Shown here: positions 6,731 to 7,100 of the stretch, one piece after another
Numbering within the stretch: position 1 is the first letter of the stretch
Layout of the letters: each line of letters opens with the position of its first letter
Source: Chitinophagaceae bacterium
Lineage (GTDB): Bacteria; Bacteroidota; Bacteroidia; Chitinophagales; Chitinophagaceae
Direction of reading: 5' to 3'
Assembly (NCBI GenBank): GCA_025455245.1
Contig: JALOMX010000099.1
Location: forward strand, 1 to 7,100
DNA: 7,100 nt
Position numbers and translations under genes: made by a program
The notes under the pieces: generated by a model
The model's database searches: none
Seen by the model: only the letters and a program-made list of their open reading frames with translations
What the model was told of the DNA's origin: nothing

Positions 6731-6750
6731 TTAGTTGTTTATGCAACTAA
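6731..6750. promoter_or_regulatory. Palindrome TTAGTTG-N6-CAACTAA, candidate operator
   Basis: A perfect 7-bp dyad with a 6-bp spacer begins 3 bp downstream of the proposed thiolase -7 box, over the expected transcription start. Size and A/T-rich symmetry resemble sites of dimeric MarR- or TetR-type repressors, which often control fatty-acid oxidation genes. No regulator gene is in the window. It could also act as an RNA hairpin at the 5' end of the transcript. Confidence 0.45.
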
Positions 6751-6753
6751 TTG

Positions 6754-6784
6754 TAAAAGTAGGTGGTTTTCATTAATGGCAAAA
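6754..6784 (-). promoter_or_regulatory. Candidate -33/-7 promoter of the thiolase gene
   Basis: On the minus strand, TTTTG (6784-6780), an 18-nt spacer, and TACTTTTA (6761-6754) match the Bacteroidota pattern with one deviation in the last base of TAnnTTTG. The same layout and spacer occur in the divergent pyrD promoter. Transcription would start near 6748, leaving a leader of about 100 nt. Confidence 0.5.
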
Positions 6785-6800
6785 TATAAAAGTGTAAAAA

Positions 6801-6831
6801 TTTTGAAAAGACACCTGCTGCACTACTTTTG
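6801..6831 (+). promoter_or_regulatory. Candidate -33/-7 promoter of pyrD
   Basis: TTTTG (6801-6805), an 18-nt spacer, and TACTTTTG (6824-6831) form an exact match to TAnnTTTG at the spacing used by the Bacteroidota primary sigma factor. The -7 box ends 6 nt before the pyrD ATG, so the start of transcription should fall at or next to the start codon. Confidence 0.6.
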
Positions 6832-6837
6832 CCCGGT

Positions 6838-7100
6838 ATGTATATTGTTTTACGAACCATCCTTTTCTTTTTCGATCCCGAGTGGGTGCATCACTTCTCT
6901 ATGAACTGGCTTAAGCGCTTATGCAGTGTTGGGTTTATCAGGAAGTTTATGAAGTGGAGGTTTTGCCCTGCCGACAAACCGGTGGATTTTTTGGGTCTTA
7001 GGTTTAAAAACCCTGTTGGACTTGGTGCCGGTTTCGATAAAAATGCATTGTACCTCCGGGAACTTGAAGTACTTGGTTTTGGACATGTAGAAATAGGCAC
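6838..7100 (+). CDS. pyrD: Dihydroorotate dehydrogenase (quinone), class 2, N-terminal part
   Basis: The frame from ATG 6838 encodes 87 full codons and is cut by the right edge; the family is about 340 residues long. The enzyme oxidises dihydroorotate to orotate in pyrimidine synthesis and passes electrons through FMN to membrane quinone. The N-terminus (MYIVLRTILFFFDPEWVHHF, then a basic segment LKRL) matches the membrane-associating helices that distinguish class 2 enzymes. NPVGLGAGFDKNA (residues 58-70) is the start of the FMN-binding barrel, with K68 in the conserved GFDKN. LGFGHVEIGT (79 to the edge) matches the next strand. I chose 6838 over the in-frame ATG at 6901 because the longer form includes the conserved DPE-HH segment; upstream the frame closes at TAA 6787-6789. 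There is no Shine-Dalgarno sequence, and the promoter lies almost on the start codon. Confidence 0.93.
   Translation, partial: MYIVLRTILFFFDPEWVHHFSMNWLKRLCSVGFIRKFMKWRFCPADKPVDFLGLRFKNPVGLGAGFDKNALYLRELEVLGFGHVEIG

Noticed and set aside
6396..6734. 112-codon plus-strand frame over the thiolase 5' end
   Set aside because: It is another antisense shadow of the thiolase N-terminus continuing into the intergenic repeats; no family resemblance.
6891..7100. 69-codon minus-strand frame at the right edge
   Set aside because: It is antisense to the clearly recognisable pyrD coding sequence.

Overview
The window looks like chromosome of a Bacteroidota bacterium, probably close to Chitinophagaceae. 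The DNA is A/T-rich and the start sites mostly lack Shine-Dalgarno sequences. The best promoters fit the Bacteroidota -33 TTTG / -7 TAnnTTTG pattern. The taxonomic call rests on this style and on recognised protein families, not on a database search.

Layout. Positions 1-3609 (minus strand) are one uninterrupted reading frame of 1203 codons that runs off the left edge. It encodes a membrane-anchored, beta-rich protein that looks AsmA-like. Positions 3752-5124 are an apparently intact IS3-family insertion sequence transcribed on the minus strand. It has orfA and orfB, an A6G -1 frameshift site, imperfect terminal inverted repeats, and a candidate 4-bp TAGT target duplication. It also has a hairpin just upstream of orfA and an unusually long (about 230 bp) hairpin-rich tail after orfB. 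Positions 5192-5386 (plus) hold only the C-terminal end of a TraB/GumN-family protein, a 5'-truncated gene remnant. A strong bidirectional terminator (5401-5429) separates it from the convergent thiolase gene (5471-6646, minus). From 6647 to 6837 there is a divergent regulatory region, and pyrD starts at 6838 (plus) and runs off the right edge.

How it fits together. The host genes are housekeeping or metabolic: acyl-CoA thiolysis (thiolase), pyrimidine synthesis (quinone-linked dihydroorotate dehydrogenase), and probably envelope maintenance or lipid handling (AsmA-like). They do not form one pathway. The thiolase and pyrD promoters lie back to back with near-identical architecture (TTTTG, 18-nt spacer, TACTTTTA or TACTTTTG). 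A perfect 7-bp dyad sits at the predicted thiolase transcription start, a natural place for a repressor. The pyrD -7 box is so close to the ATG that the message may be leaderless.

I found no defence system, CRISPR array, tRNA or rRNA. The least ordinary part is the structured tail of the IS3 element. One of its hairpins pairs well only as a plus-strand RNA, opposite to transposase transcription.
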